DNA of 64,000 bases from JAQUTK01 sp963677415 (GCA_963677415.2 CAXXFJ010000013.1:62001-126000), one strand, 5' to 3'. Numbered from the stretch's first letter, positions 8,246 through 16,727 are shown. Numbers and translations: made by a program. Notes: generated by a model not told the origin, from the letters alone.

Positions 8246-9166
8246 ATGAAAAGAATTTTTAGTGCAGCTATCGTATTGCTGCTTATGGGAATTATCCCCC
8301 TTCACGCACAGGTAAAAGATGAAAAAGAAGGTCCTGGTGGTAATGCTGCCAATCATGCCATTGCTGACCCTACCAAGCGTCCGGATCAGTTTAAAGCTGG
8401 CAAATCGCGTAAAAGCGAATCTGCTCCGGTGTTGTTTCTCATTGGTGACTCTACCATGAAAAACGGCACAGGTACCGGTGAAGGAAAGATGTGGGGATGG
8501 GGTACTTTCTTCGGAAAGTTCTTCTACGACAATCAGATTTCTGTGGAAAACCATGCACTTGGAGGACGAAGCAGCCGCACCTTTATTACGCAGGGCTTGT
8601 GGGCAAATGTGCTTTCAGGTATCCAAAAAGGTGATTATCTGATGGTACAATTTGGGCACAATGACGGGGGACCGCTGAACACAGGTCGTGCCCGCGCTTC
8701 TCTGAAGGGCATTGGTGAAGAGTCACAGACCGTAGTCATGGAAGCTACCGGACAAGAAGAGACAGTCTATACTTTTGGTCATTACATGCGTGAGTATATC
8801 CGCGAGGCAAAAGCAAAAGGTGCAATCGTCATTGCCCTCTCCCACACTCCGGGCAACAGATGGACAGGCAATCACATGAACCGTTGCGACAGCACCTATG
8901 GACTATGGACCAAACAAGTAGCCGAACAGGAAGGTGTCTTTTATTTCGATATGAATGACATCATTGCCCGCAAGTATGAAGCAATGGGTCAGGAAGCAGC
9001 CGCCCCCTATTTTGCCGATGCTGTGCACACCTTATATAATGGTGCGATCTTAGACTGCATCGCTGCTATCGAAGGGTTGAAAACAATTCCTGAGTGCGGA
9101 CTGAATAAGTATGTAAATCCTGAGGCAATGACAACAGTCAACAGGGAGAAACTGGTGGAAGAATAA
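8246..9166 (+). CDS. Rhamnogalacturonan acetylesterase, SGNH hydrolase (CE12-like)
   Basis: A 306-aa secreted SGNH-fold esterase that removes acetyl groups from rhamnogalacturonan. It has a signal peptide (residues 1-21, ending LHA). The catalytic blocks are visible: block I with the Ser nucleophile in FLIGDSTM (about residue 71), an oxyanion Gly in NHALGGRSSRT, the Asn in VQFGHNDGG, and the C-terminal Asp-x-x-His in FADAVHTLYNGA. GDST plus GHND are typical of the RhgT/YesT group of CE12. Close linkage to the PL11 lyase supports pectin RG-I as substrate. Confidence 0.92.
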   Translation: MKRIFSAAIVLLLMGIIPLHAQVKDEKEGPGGNAANHAIADPTKRPDQFKAGKSRKSESAPVLFLIGDSTMKNGTGTGEGKMWGWGTFFGKFFYDNQISVENHALGGRSSRTFITQGLWANVLSGIQKGDYLMVQFGHNDGGPLNTGRARASLKGIGEESQTVVMEATGQEETVYTFGHYMREYIREAKAKGAIVIALSHTPGNRWTGNHMNRCDSTYGLWTKQVAEQEGVFYFDMNDIIARKYEAMGQEAAAPYFADAVHTLYNGAILDCIAAIEGLKTIPECGLNKYVNPEAMTTVNREKLVEE

Positions 9167-9232
9167 GAAGAACTATTAAAAAGACATTATTATGGATTTC
9201 ATTTAACACAATAGTTCGGTGAATATTAATTA

Positions 9233-9350
9233 GAGCTATCCGCACCTGCGGTTTGCGGGAGTATTCACTTTCGCAAAGCGATAAAGTAGAATGCGGGAGC
9301 AAAGCCTCCAAATAGCACGTCAGCCAGCAGGTGAGCATATGCGTGTTTTA
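9233..9350. repeat. attC-like imperfect palindromic repeat, copy 1
   Basis: A 118-bp element whose ends pair (GAGCTATCCGCACCTGC at 9233-9249 with GCAGGTGAGCATATGC at 9327-9342). Inside is a second hairpin (TTCACTTTCGC / GCGATAAAGTAGAA). It is a direct repeat of the element at 10663-10790, with long shared stretches (CACTTTCGCAAAGCGA, AATGCGGGAGCAAA). It lies 14 bp beyond the stop of the ATPase gene, as attC does in an integron cassette. The outer 6-bp core present at the left edge of copy 2 is missing here. Confidence 0.75.
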
Positions 9351-9364
9351 TGCCTTCGAAATTC

Positions 9365-10645
9365 TCATTCTGGTTTCGTGAAACAAGACATCAATTCATC
9401 TCTGTCCTTGTGTTTGATAAAAAATATAAAAGTTGAGTCTATAATTTTTACACTTTGACTTCCTTTGTCAAAATCAAATAACGGTGGGGAAATTTCCTTT
9501 CTTGTTTGATATTCAACTAAATGATTAAAGAATCTATTGAAGTCAGTTGTTCTAATTATTTTACCATCTTCTTGTTTCGAGTTAATCGATTTTTCTAAAA
9601 GAGGTTTACTAATGCCTCTTGAATATAATTCTAAGTCAGCTTCAAGAACAGCTTGAATAAAATAGAATGGTAAATTTAATTTTGTCTCATCACCAGATAT
9701 AAAATCTTCTAAACATCTCATATGTCTACTTGAATAATCGCGAACTTTTACATTAATTGCCTCATCTAAATGATTATTTTGGAGTATAATAGTGTCACTA
9801 AAATTAGTTTCACGCACATTCGCTTTTAAGCAAGTGTGTTTACAAAGTTCTTGTAAAACACCGATACTACCATTTGCAATTTCAGTGATTCTTTTATAAA
9901 GCAATTCAAATGATGCATTTAGTATTGGTTCACCTTCCTTAATCACTTTCAGAAAGTCTTCATTTGACCAAGGTTCTACAGGAATTTCAATTAATCTGTC
10001 AATTAAGTCACCATTATATTGTGTCAATCTGTTTCTTTCTCTCCAAATACCTAATATTACAAATAAAATATTGTTGTCTTCAAAGGTTCTCAAATCAAAT
10101 GAAAGCTCTTTTTGTATATGAAGAGGTAAGTAATGGAAGTTTTCAATAATTATTCTACCTTTGAAATTACAGTCTTTAATTACTTCGGTAACATCTTGAG
10201 CCAATGCTAAATTACTTTCGATATTTTTAAATTGAACTGATATGCCATTTTGATTTTTTGTACCAATGTCAGCATTAGCTTCAGTTTCACCAAAGAAAGG
10301 TATCTTTAGTTTAAACTTTGCCCCAGCATTTGCAGATACTTCATTACCAGTTTCTGAAGTTCTGGTTTCTTCCAATTCAACATGTAATTGACGCAATACA
10401 GATTTGTAAATATCTACAAGGGTTGTTCGTGGCGTACAATCGACCGAAACTTTCATGTCGTCAAGTACGTGTTGTCTTATCAAAGAGGATTTCCCTTGTT
10501 TTGACGAGCCATATACAATTATATGTTTGTCTGAGTTCAAACCATCTTTAAAAAGTTCGTCAACATCTGTTCTATCTACATACGAGTCGATATATGCATT
10601 CGATATACCAAAAACTCGTTCCGTCTTAATTGCGTCCTTTTCCAT
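9365..10645 (-). CDS. P-loop ATPase (AAA/STAND-like) carried on a cassette-like unit
   Basis: A 426-aa soluble ATPase. Walker A is GSSKQGKSSL (about residue 45) and a Walker B-like strand is RIIIENFHYL (about 163), followed by a sensor-type FVILGIWRE. The middle helical region and C-terminus match no family I can name. The start at 10645 (MEKDAIKTERVFG) is chosen because the longer reading uses a TTG within the flanking repeat. The gene fills almost all of the space between two attC-like repeats, with only 17 bp between repeat and ATG, and is AT-rich compared with the core genes. Similar lone ATPases occur in defence islands, and the Qat operon is 0.8 kb away, so a defence role is possible but unproven. 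Confidence 0.8.
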   Translation of the reverse strand: MEKDAIKTERVFGISNAYIDSYVDRTDVDELFKDGLNSDKHIIVYGSSKQGKSSLIRQHVLDDMKVSVDCTPRTTLVDIYKSVLRQLHVELEETRTSETGNEVSANAGAKFKLKIPFFGETEANADIGTKNQNGISVQFKNIESNLALAQDVTEVIKDCNFKGRIIIENFHYLPLHIQKELSFDLRTFEDNNILFVILGIWRERNRLTQYNGDLIDRLIEIPVEPWSNEDFLKVIKEGEPILNASFELLYKRITEIANGSIGVLQELCKHTCLKANVRETNFSDTIILQNNHLDEAINVKVRDYSSRHMRCLEDFISGDETKLNLPFYFIQAVLEADLELYSRGISKPLLEKSINSKQEDGKIIRTTDFNRFFNHLVEYQTRKEISPPLFDFDKGSQSVKIIDSTFIFFIKHKDRDELMSCFTKPE

Positions 10646-10662
10646 TTTTAATATTATGAGAC

Positions 10663-10790
10663 ATAACAACCGAGGCTATGCGCACCTGCGATTTGCGGGA
10701 GCTTTCACTTTCGCAAAGCGAAAAAATGAATGCGGGAGCAAATACTGCTAAGCAAATGTAAGACAGCAGGTTAGCATAATAGCGTGTTAT
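10663..10790. repeat. attC-like imperfect palindromic repeat, copy 2
   Basis: A 128-bp element with outer arms ATAACA / TGTTAT, then CGAGGCTATGCGCACCTGC pairing with GCAGGTTAGCATAATAGCG, and a central hairpin TTCACTTTCGC / GCGAAAAAATGAA. On the minus strand the right end reads GGTTGTTATGTC and is followed 17 bp later by the ATPase start, like a cassette entry point. It is the better preserved of the two copies. Confidence 0.78.
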
Positions 10791-10827
10791 TCACCGTTAG
10801 TTATTCACTGTTAGTTATTCATTAGTA
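10786..10827. repeat. Three tandem 14-bp units at the gene/repeat junction
   Basis: GTTATTCACCGTTA, GTTATTCACTGTTA and GTTATTCATTAGTA follow each other without gaps. The third includes the stop codon of the 70-aa gene and the first overlaps the right end of attC-like copy 2. This looks like small duplications formed at a recombination junction. Confidence 0.75.
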
Positions 10828-11027
10828 TTTGCTAATTCCTGTTCTAAAATTCTGAGTTGAAGTTCGACTTCCTGAGAAGCTAAAATTTCCTGACTTATTA
10901 TCGGAAGAAGGGCTGGATCGTTAGTCCGACTATAATCTGCATAAAGTTGTCCAATAGTCATTATCAATCTGTTAAAAAAAGTTTCCGCCTCATTCCATTC
11001 TTTGATAATTTGTTGTCGATTTCTCAT
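10815..11027 (-). CDS. Small hypothetical protein, predicted helical
   Basis: A 70-aa protein starting MRNRQQIIKEWNEAETFF and ending EQELANTNE. It is rich in Glu, Gln and Leu with heptad-like spacing, so probably alpha-helical; no known family is recognised. The longer start at 11093 would add residues from the tail of a recombinase relic, so 11027 is preferred. It lies between that relic and attC-like copy 2 in the same orientation as the ATPase gene, where a first cassette gene would be. Function unknown. Confidence 0.55.
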   Translation of the reverse strand: MRNRQQIIKEWNEAETFFNRLIMTIGQLYADYSRTNDPALLPIISQEILASQEVELQLRILEQELANTNE

Positions 11028-11082
11028 TTTAATCAGTTTTAATATTGAAGATTTAACAAAAATAATATGCTCCGGTTTTACT

Positions 11083-11190
11083 TCAGTGCGCATCGGGTAT
11101 TTTTCTCAATTTTGAAACCATTTCTCCATTATACGGAAAATCAACACGGAATCTTGCTTCATTTAGGTGTGTGGTTTTCGATGCTTTCAT
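11083..11190 (-). pseudogene. Tyrosine recombinase relic 1 (N-terminal fragment only)
   Basis: Thirty-five codons starting MKASKTTHLNEARFRVDF and ending VSKLRKIPDAH before a stop. They match the N-terminus of the second relic at 26637-26933, which shows that the gene continued as WNKTVGAWHIPYTKEAFGQL, the start of the arm/core-binding domain of Bacteroidetes tyrosine recombinases. The catalytic domain is absent. The similarity extends about 80 bp upstream of the ATG, so the promoter region was duplicated too. Confidence 0.75.
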
Positions 11191-11490
11191 TACTGTTTCT
11201 TTATTTCCGCTTCAAAGTTAAAGCAATTATTTAATTATACTTGCTTTATCTACGTAATTTATAATATACTTAGGGGGCGCTGAATTATTTGATATTAGCA
11301 AATTATACTAAGCCGTTCGTTTCAAAAACAGGGAATTATATAACATTTCCGTATCCGGCAATCGTAAAGATAAATAGTATTTCTCCGTAATATGTTTACG
11401 ATACTCCATTTTGCACGAATATAAACACTGCCGCAACTTGTATGACTTACCATCGTTCTGATTTTTCCACGCTAACTTATTTGCTTGATT
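11191..11490. other. Non-coding gap with recombinase upstream region and a possible coding scrap
   Basis: 11191-11270 is similar to 26934-27005, upstream of the second recombinase relic. On the minus strand about 11318-11470 a frame reads LAWKNQNDGKSYKLRQCL and continues to NSLFLKRTA before a stop. It looks protein-like but has no start and no family that I know; it may be a decayed gene lost downstream of qatD. Confidence 0.4.
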
Positions 11491-12216
11491 TTAAGAAATT
11501 AGTGTGACAAAATTTTTCCATAGAATATCTCGCATAATTTCTTTCCTTACATTCTTCATGCTTGCAAGGCCTTCTATTATTTTCTCAATTTCAGAGAGCT
11601 TATATAAATGTCCATCTATGGAAGTAAATGGGCTGTCTGTTTCGATGAGTATTCTATTATCAGGTATATTATTAATTATCTTTCGTCCCGAATCTGAATT
11701 AAGCATTGCATAATTGACCGAAAAATAATAGCCATTATTGATTGCTTGTTCTTGATTCTGCTTTGTCCCGGAATACCAGTGAAGAATAATTTTACCTTTG
11801 AAGTTTTCTCCAATAATTGATATGATTTCCGAAGCAGCAGCTCTTGAATGAACTGAAAGAATTTTGTTTCCCAAAGCATTACAATTCTCTATTAGTTCTT
11901 CAAAAAATGATATTTGAAGATTCTTAGATTCTTTCCCTGTCTTCAAATCTATGCCTACTTCTCCAATATATTTTGCTTCAGGAAGTAATCTCCACATATC
12001 AGGAATATACTTCTGATATTGTCCTATCAGTTCAGGATGAAAACCTAAAGCAGTTCTTATAAATTTACTATCAATTTCCTTGTTTAATTTCTCATACAAA
12101 GGAGGAAGATTGGTAACCGCAATTACATATACTCCTTTTGCTTCAATCTCCTTCAATATTTCATAGCGTGATTTTTGAAGGTCTAAATGGTAGTGAGTAT
12201 CATAAAGACTAGTCAT
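11491..12216 (-). CDS. qatD: QatD, TatD-family metal-dependent nuclease
   Basis: A 241-aa TatD-like hydrolase, the last gene of the Qat anti-phage system. Metal-binding residues of the TIM-barrel are visible: HxH in YDTHYHLDL (start), Glu in GEVGIDL, His in SVHSRAA, His in ILHWYSG and Asp in IETDSPF. TatD proteins are Mg2+-dependent 3'-5' DNases, so this is the presumed nuclease effector; activity here is inferred. I prefer the start at 12216 (MTSLYDTHYH); it overlaps the qatC end by 8 bp, so translation is coupled. The family is usually about 260 aa, and QatD proteins are somewhat shorter. Confidence 0.9.
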   Translation of the reverse strand: MTSLYDTHYHLDLQKSRYEILKEIEAKGVYVIAVTNLPPLYEKLNKEIDSKFIRTALGFHPELIGQYQKYIPDMWRLLPEAKYIGEVGIDLKTGKESKNLQISFFEELIENCNALGNKILSVHSRAAASEIISIIGENFKGKIILHWYSGTKQNQEQAINNGYYFSVNYAMLNSDSGRKIINNIPDNRILIETDSPFTSIDGHLYKLSEIEKIIEGLASMKNVRKEIMRDILWKNFVTLIS

Positions 12217-13519
12217 TGTACTTATCAAGTAATGATTTTAATTCGCTCATACCCTTTTTATAAACATCAGAATAGTTATCTATATTGTCAACTATAGGTC
12301 CTGATATTTGGACAGAAAGCGCTGGATCAATTTTACTATTCAAATAATCTCTAATTCCTAACTTGAAAGAACGAAGATTGTCTGAAGCTCCAATTCCATG
12401 AAAATCCTTATCCCTATAAATGGATTTGTCATTTTTGTAAGCATATTCTATAGAAGCCCTGCGAATAATACAAGGTAGGCAATTTCCGCAATGTGATGGA
12501 TGAGCATCACCCTTATATCGACTCAAATCAGGATGAGAACATGACATTGTTTCCGAAATATTTCTTTCAAGGAATACTGGGTTTTTACATTTAGCTATCA
12601 TATCTCCCTTTGTTCTGAACTGATATGGGTTAAATAGCTTAACCTTAATCTCAAGATTAGTTAGTAGTTGCTGTAATAATTTCATATAGTATGGATGGGT
12701 TGTCCTGGTGCTACTGCTTCCCAATCGAGTATTAGTGAGAGGGATGTTTAATGAAATCAATCCGTTTTCGGGAATATAAAGTGTAATATCATTATTAATT
12801 GCAGAACCCAAGATTATCGCATGTGCAAAGAACATAAATGAACGGGTTCTTGTCGTATCTTCCATTAACTCATCTTTATCGGCCTTAACAGGCGAAGCAA
12901 AGAATTTAAAAAATTGTTTGGTAGATAAATTATAATGTGTAACCAACTTTTCTATTAAAACATTTTGATATTGTATTACGCCTTTTCCGCCACCATAATG
13001 CCCAACAAACCATATATCCTTTTCGTCGTTAAGAATATCTATTGCGCCAATAAATGAATCTAAACCTCCCGATAGCATACAAATTGCTTTGGGTTGATAC
13101 TTCATCTTATGGCGTAACATGCCTTTTTTTGCACATTCTTCCTTCTGATTTGGTTCTCTTTTTCTAAACTCAAACTCCCATAAATCACCGCTTAAAAAGG
13201 AAAGCATTTTTTCAAGAAGTGGCTTATTCTCATTCCATTTATCTAATTCAATTACAGGAATATATAGTTTTATCCGTCGAGTCCAAGCATCATCCTCATC
13301 TTTGCGAATTATTCTTCTATCAGCGTAATATACCATCAATGAAATGTTTAGTAAATCGATTGCCGAATTTGAAAATTGACCGCTTTGATATAATTGGCGT
13401 TTATGTTTGTCCCAAAATGTATAATGATATTGTTTTTTAGAAAACAAATCTACAGTAAAGTCGGCATCATTTTTTTTAAATGTATCATCTTGATTTAATC
13501 TACATACTATATTCTTCAT
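12209..13519 (-). CDS. qatC: QatC, QueC-like nucleotide-modifying enzyme
   Basis: A 436-aa protein resembling 7-cyano-7-deazaguanine synthase (QueC), an ATP pyrophosphatase. The PP-loop is CMLSGGLDSFIGA (about residue 150), and a zinc site CSHPDLSRYKGDAHPSHCGNC with a following PC lies near residues 328-352. A roughly 140-residue N-terminal extension absent from housekeeping QueC marks the defence-associated Qat group. It is not a queuosine biosynthesis gene by context: no queD/E/F neighbours. The start forms an ATGA overlap with the qatB stop. QatC is required for Qat immunity in studied systems; its substrate is unknown. Confidence 0.92.
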   Translation of the reverse strand: MKNIVCRLNQDDTFKKNDADFTVDLFSKKQYHYTFWDKHKRQLYQSGQFSNSAIDLLNISLMVYYADRRIIRKDEDDAWTRRIKLYIPVIELDKWNENKPLLEKMLSFLSGDLWEFEFRKREPNQKEECAKKGMLRHKMKYQPKAICMLSGGLDSFIGAIDILNDEKDIWFVGHYGGGKGVIQYQNVLIEKLVTHYNLSTKQFFKFFASPVKADKDELMEDTTRTRSFMFFAHAIILGSAINNDITLYIPENGLISLNIPLTNTRLGSSSTRTTHPYYMKLLQQLLTNLEIKVKLFNPYQFRTKGDMIAKCKNPVFLERNISETMSCSHPDLSRYKGDAHPSHCGNCLPCIIRRASIEYAYKNDKSIYRDKDFHGIGASDNLRSFKLGIRDYLNSKIDPALSVQISGPIVDNIDNYSDVYKKGMSELKSLLDKYND

Positions 13520-14397
13520 AATTGGTCCTCCAAAACCTTATAACATTGTTGATATAACCCTTCTACTAATACATGGACTTTCTGCGTTTGAGAGTTAATC
13601 AAGGAAAGTGCCTTATCTTTCAAGGTTGTTGATACTTTTGTTTCGATGTACTCTTTCAATTCTTTTTCAATCTTTGCGGCAGCAGCAGAGTTTTCCGCTT
13701 TTTTTTCGATTCTACTTCCAACATCATTTATTAATCTCTCATATATAAAAGTCTCAATATATTTGGTTATAAGCATTTTTGAAATATCCGGGTTAAGTGT
13801 TTCTAGCAATGATATGTCTTGCTTTTCATCATCGAACTTCTCGTAGATGACAGACATGGTATTTATTAGTGCTTTTCGAGCAACCGAATCTTCATTCAAA
13901 TCCGGTGTTGGGGCAAGAATATTTACAATATCGTTAAGAATTTCTTTAGGTTTTCTTCCTTCTGTCGGAATATTATAGTCTTTCAATACTTGAGAAATTC
14001 CGTTCTTTGATACACTGCCAAAGAAATCACCAATACTAATAGTTGTCCTTATTGCCGATTTTGCAGTTTTTGCAGCATTTCGAGAACCACCGTATCCTTT
14101 TACGTAATTCGCAACGGCATTCTTCTTCCCATCTCTTCCACCATTCCCTGATGCATATCTTGACATAGAATTTTTGGCTTGTCGCCAAAAGGAGTATTGA
14201 GGACTATTGGAAGCTGATTCAATAACTGGGCTATTCTCTATCGGATCTTGAGAAGGTTTCTTTTCCCCATTTGGTTTATCATCAAGCTGTTTTTCAGGAG
14301 TATCCGGTGAATTGGGGCTATCAGAATTTCCATCATTAAAATCAGAGGGTAACAAAGGCGACCTATTAGGTCCACCATACATACTTGAAGTTCCCAT
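13516..14397 (-). CDS. qatB: QatB, Qat system protein of unknown function
   Basis: A 293-aa protein, identified mainly by position between qatA and qatC. The N-terminal ~65 residues are Pro/Asn/Ser/Asp-rich and probably disordered (starts MGTSSMYGGPNRSPLL). A Gly-rich basic stretch (SRYASGNGGRDGKKN, VKGYGGSRNAA) follows, then a helical C-terminal half with coiled-coil-like runs (EKKAENSAAAAKIEKEL). This layout, disordered and basic then helical, is what I expect of QatB, which is essential but has no assigned activity. It starts 6 bp after qatA and overlaps qatC by 4 bp. Confidence 0.87.
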   Translation of the reverse strand: MGTSSMYGGPNRSPLLPSDFNDGNSDSPNSPDTPEKQLDDKPNGEKKPSQDPIENSPVIESASNSPQYSFWRQAKNSMSRYASGNGGRDGKKNAVANYVKGYGGSRNAAKTAKSAIRTTISIGDFFGSVSKNGISQVLKDYNIPTEGRKPKEILNDIVNILAPTPDLNEDSVARKALINTMSVIYEKFDDEKQDISLLETLNPDISKMLITKYIETFIYERLINDVGSRIEKKAENSAAAAKIEKELKEYIETKVSTTLKDKALSLINSQTQKVHVLVEGLYQQCYKVLEDQL

Positions 14398-14403
14398 ATC
14401 TTT

Positions 14404-16230
14404 TTATTTTAAATTTGCTATATCATTATTTATGGCTCCTTTTATTTTAGGATTTTCCGATTGCCACTTGGTATATAGTTCAATAATCTTTACATTATCG
14501 TTTTGCTTCTGTGAAAAAGCGGTTATCAATGGAATAAAAGATGCTTTGATTTTACCTGATGATACACGTTCCAAAACAGCAAGGGTCTCAGTATATAATT
14601 CGCTTCTCACACTACTCCATTCAATAAAGGATTGAAAAAGTCGTTTCTCTATATCAGTAGATAATTCTATTTTCGACACTAAAACCTTGTGAATTGCAGA
14701 GGCTTCATATTCAGAAATATTTGAAGCCATTTTTATTGCTTCGGTTCTTGCTGAATCGCCTTCACTCAATAACTTATCAAGAATTATTGTTGCATCCCTG
14801 CCCAAATTCTGTTGCTTTGCAAATGATAAATTCCTGATACTCTCTCGTGAAAAATAAAAATATGGTTTCAAATTCTCATCTGTCAATTTAGGAGGAATAT
14901 TGAGCCAATCAATAACCCACGTATCATTTTTCCACAATCCTAATTCTAGTGCCTCATCCCATTTATTGTTTTCTAAAAAACCTAATTCTTTTGGCTTTCC
15001 GTTATCCTTTGTTTGAAGTTCGGCTAAACGTTTATAGAATGTATCCCTGAAATATTCAACAAGCATTAACTTTGATAAAATTTTTCTGTCTAGCTTTATT
15101 CTTCTATAATCAGCCATCTGTATTCGTAACTCCATAGCATTCAGAAAGCGTTTACAATGTCTTGGATTTCCGTTCAGCCCTTTTGCAAGAACAGATGATA
15201 TTTGTTTAGATAGCGATATAGTATCTTTCAATTTTTCCGCTAATTCAGGTGATTTACCTTTTATCAGTTCATAGGTTAGTTCAAAATCAAGAAAATTGTC
15301 CCCTTCCTTTTGTTTCTCCTCCTTGATAATTTCTTGTATTGCAGTAAGGTCATTTTCTAATTCCTTCTCAAATAATAGACACATGATGTAAAACTCAACC
15401 TCCTTTTGTCCCAACTGGGGAATGCGAATAGGATATTGTATTAATTTCTCCAAATATTCTTTTCCAATATCTATTTGATTCCCCTCAACATCAGGATACT
15501 TCATCTGAACAGCATACCTTATCTGTCTTTCATCTGCACCAATAACAAAAGATGTTCCTTTGGCAAATAAGAATAACCTAATTGCTTCTAAAGTCTCTAA
15601 AATGGTATCGTGTTTACAACGGTCTAATTCATCTATAAATACTACAAGCCTTTTAATTCTTGTTTGTTTCAATAATGATGCGAAATCATCATGAAAGGAC
15701 TTCACGCTCTTTCTAACTTCTTTGCTTTTAAATGCCTTGAAAACACCATCAATATCTTTTTCATCAACTGTAGTACCATTTGTGAGCAAAACATTTTTTA
15801 CAGTATCAATTGAAATATCTTTCAGCGTTAGCAGTCCTCCTGTCAGAAAATAGTCAAGACCATATTTTGCCAACTTACCTGTTAGTTTGATAAAATCAGT
15901 ATTATCATAGAGATTCTTCAATACTCCTTTTGCTTTTTCTGTCAAATTCTTTCTTTTGCCGATTTCATCAAGGATAGAGCCTATTAGAGCAATCTTTGCA
16001 TCTTCATATCCCTCAAACAACCATCCATTAAATTTGAGACATACAATATCTTTATCTTTGGACAAGTCTGACATAACCATATCCATCAAACTTGATTTCC
16101 CACTACCCCAATCACCATATATGCCAATTGTAGATGGCGTTAAGTTGTCATCTATAATAATTCTCTTTGCGACATCAACTAAATAATCGAAGTCCAAAAG
16201 GTCTATGTTGGTTTCACAGTCTTTCCACAT
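14404..16230 (-). CDS. qatA: QatA, KAP-family P-loop ATPase
   Basis: A 608-aa KAP-type NTPase, first gene of the Qat operon. Walker A is GDWGSGKSSLMDMV (about residue 40), and Walker B is RLVVFIDELDRC (about 197) with the LDRC ending usual for KAP proteins. A sensor region VIGADERQIRYAV and HCKRFLNAMEL follow, and the C-terminal third is helical. There is no predicted membrane segment of the kind found in many KAP ATPases, only weak hydrophobic patches near 110-150. The start at 16230 (MWKDCETNIDLLDF) is favoured over 16260. KAP ATPases are thought to sense infection or assemble complexes; the role in Qat is inferred. Confidence 0.9.
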   Translation of the reverse strand: MWKDCETNIDLLDFDYLVDVAKRIIIDDNLTPSTIGIYGDWGSGKSSLMDMVMSDLSKDKDIVCLKFNGWLFEGYEDAKIALIGSILDEIGKRKNLTEKAKGVLKNLYDNTDFIKLTGKLAKYGLDYFLTGGLLTLKDISIDTVKNVLLTNGTTVDEKDIDGVFKAFKSKEVRKSVKSFHDDFASLLKQTRIKRLVVFIDELDRCKHDTILETLEAIRLFLFAKGTSFVIGADERQIRYAVQMKYPDVEGNQIDIGKEYLEKLIQYPIRIPQLGQKEVEFYIMCLLFEKELENDLTAIQEIIKEEKQKEGDNFLDFELTYELIKGKSPELAEKLKDTISLSKQISSVLAKGLNGNPRHCKRFLNAMELRIQMADYRRIKLDRKILSKLMLVEYFRDTFYKRLAELQTKDNGKPKELGFLENNKWDEALELGLWKNDTWVIDWLNIPPKLTDENLKPYFYFSRESIRNLSFAKQQNLGRDATIILDKLLSEGDSARTEAIKMASNISEYEASAIHKVLVSKIELSTDIEKRLFQSFIEWSSVRSELYTETLAVLERVSSGKIKASFIPLITAFSQKQNDNVKIIELYTKWQSENPKIKGAINNDIANLK

Positions 16231-16260
16231 CTTTTTGTGTATTATCTTTCGACGAAACAA

Positions 16261-16698
16261 GTAATTTTCTCATTTACATTCAGCGTTTTGGCTACTTAAA
16301 CAAGTCTTTCAAATGAGGGTTGAACATTTACACACAACAGGAAAGAGTCGCTTCATTCTTTTCCAACGTCTCTAATCAGCTCTCTTCGAGTATTATTCTG
16401 CCCTATAATTGCAACTCAGAATTTATTAATCTATTTCATCTGTCAAATATAATAATTTATATTGAACCTGATAATACAAATATTTTATATTATCAAATTT
16501 TTTGAAATATCTAACATAGAACAAAAAATCCGGTTTGAAATTAGTATTAGTGGTCTTTCCTTCCTCTTTGGATATTCCGGTGATAGCCACCCAGTGATTG
16601 CGGTGATAACCACCCGCTCACTCTGCTCTTTTATAATGATAAAATTACCGTTCTTTTCTTAAACTCTCTCCTTTTTTATGAGAAGCTTTCCATAAAAT
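16261..16698. other. AT-rich gap upstream of the Qat operon with an IS-end-like double motif
   Basis: No gene is seen. It must hold the qat promoter, but no convincing TAnnTTTG/TTTG pair is visible. Two 14-bp motifs GGTGATAGCCACCC (16579) and GGTGATAACCACCC (16602) repeat with a 23-bp period; similar repeated boxes occur near ends of Bacteroides IS21-like elements (from memory), so this may be an IS scar. Confidence 0.45.
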
Positions 16699-16720
16699 GA
16701 AGCAGCCCGAAGGCTGCTTC
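16699..16720. terminator. Intrinsic terminator hairpin
   Basis: Perfect 9-bp arms GAAGCAGCC / GGCTGCTTC around a CGAA tetraloop; an ATTTTAT tract follows on the minus strand. It lies 8 bp beyond the end of the frameshifted small ORF and should end the 219-aa gene transcript. Confidence 0.75.
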
Positions 16721-16727
16721 TGGTTTA

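Noticed and set aside
9233..10790. Retron non-coding RNA or MITE as explanation of the flanking repeats
   Set aside because: No reverse transcriptase is near, so a retron is unlikely. A MITE is not excluded, but no target-site duplication was seen and the gene fills the interval so exactly that the cassette reading is preferred.
12209..13519. Housekeeping queuosine gene queC
   Set aside because: The long N-terminal extension and the linkage to KAP ATPase and TatD genes fit QatC; no other preQ0 genes are near.
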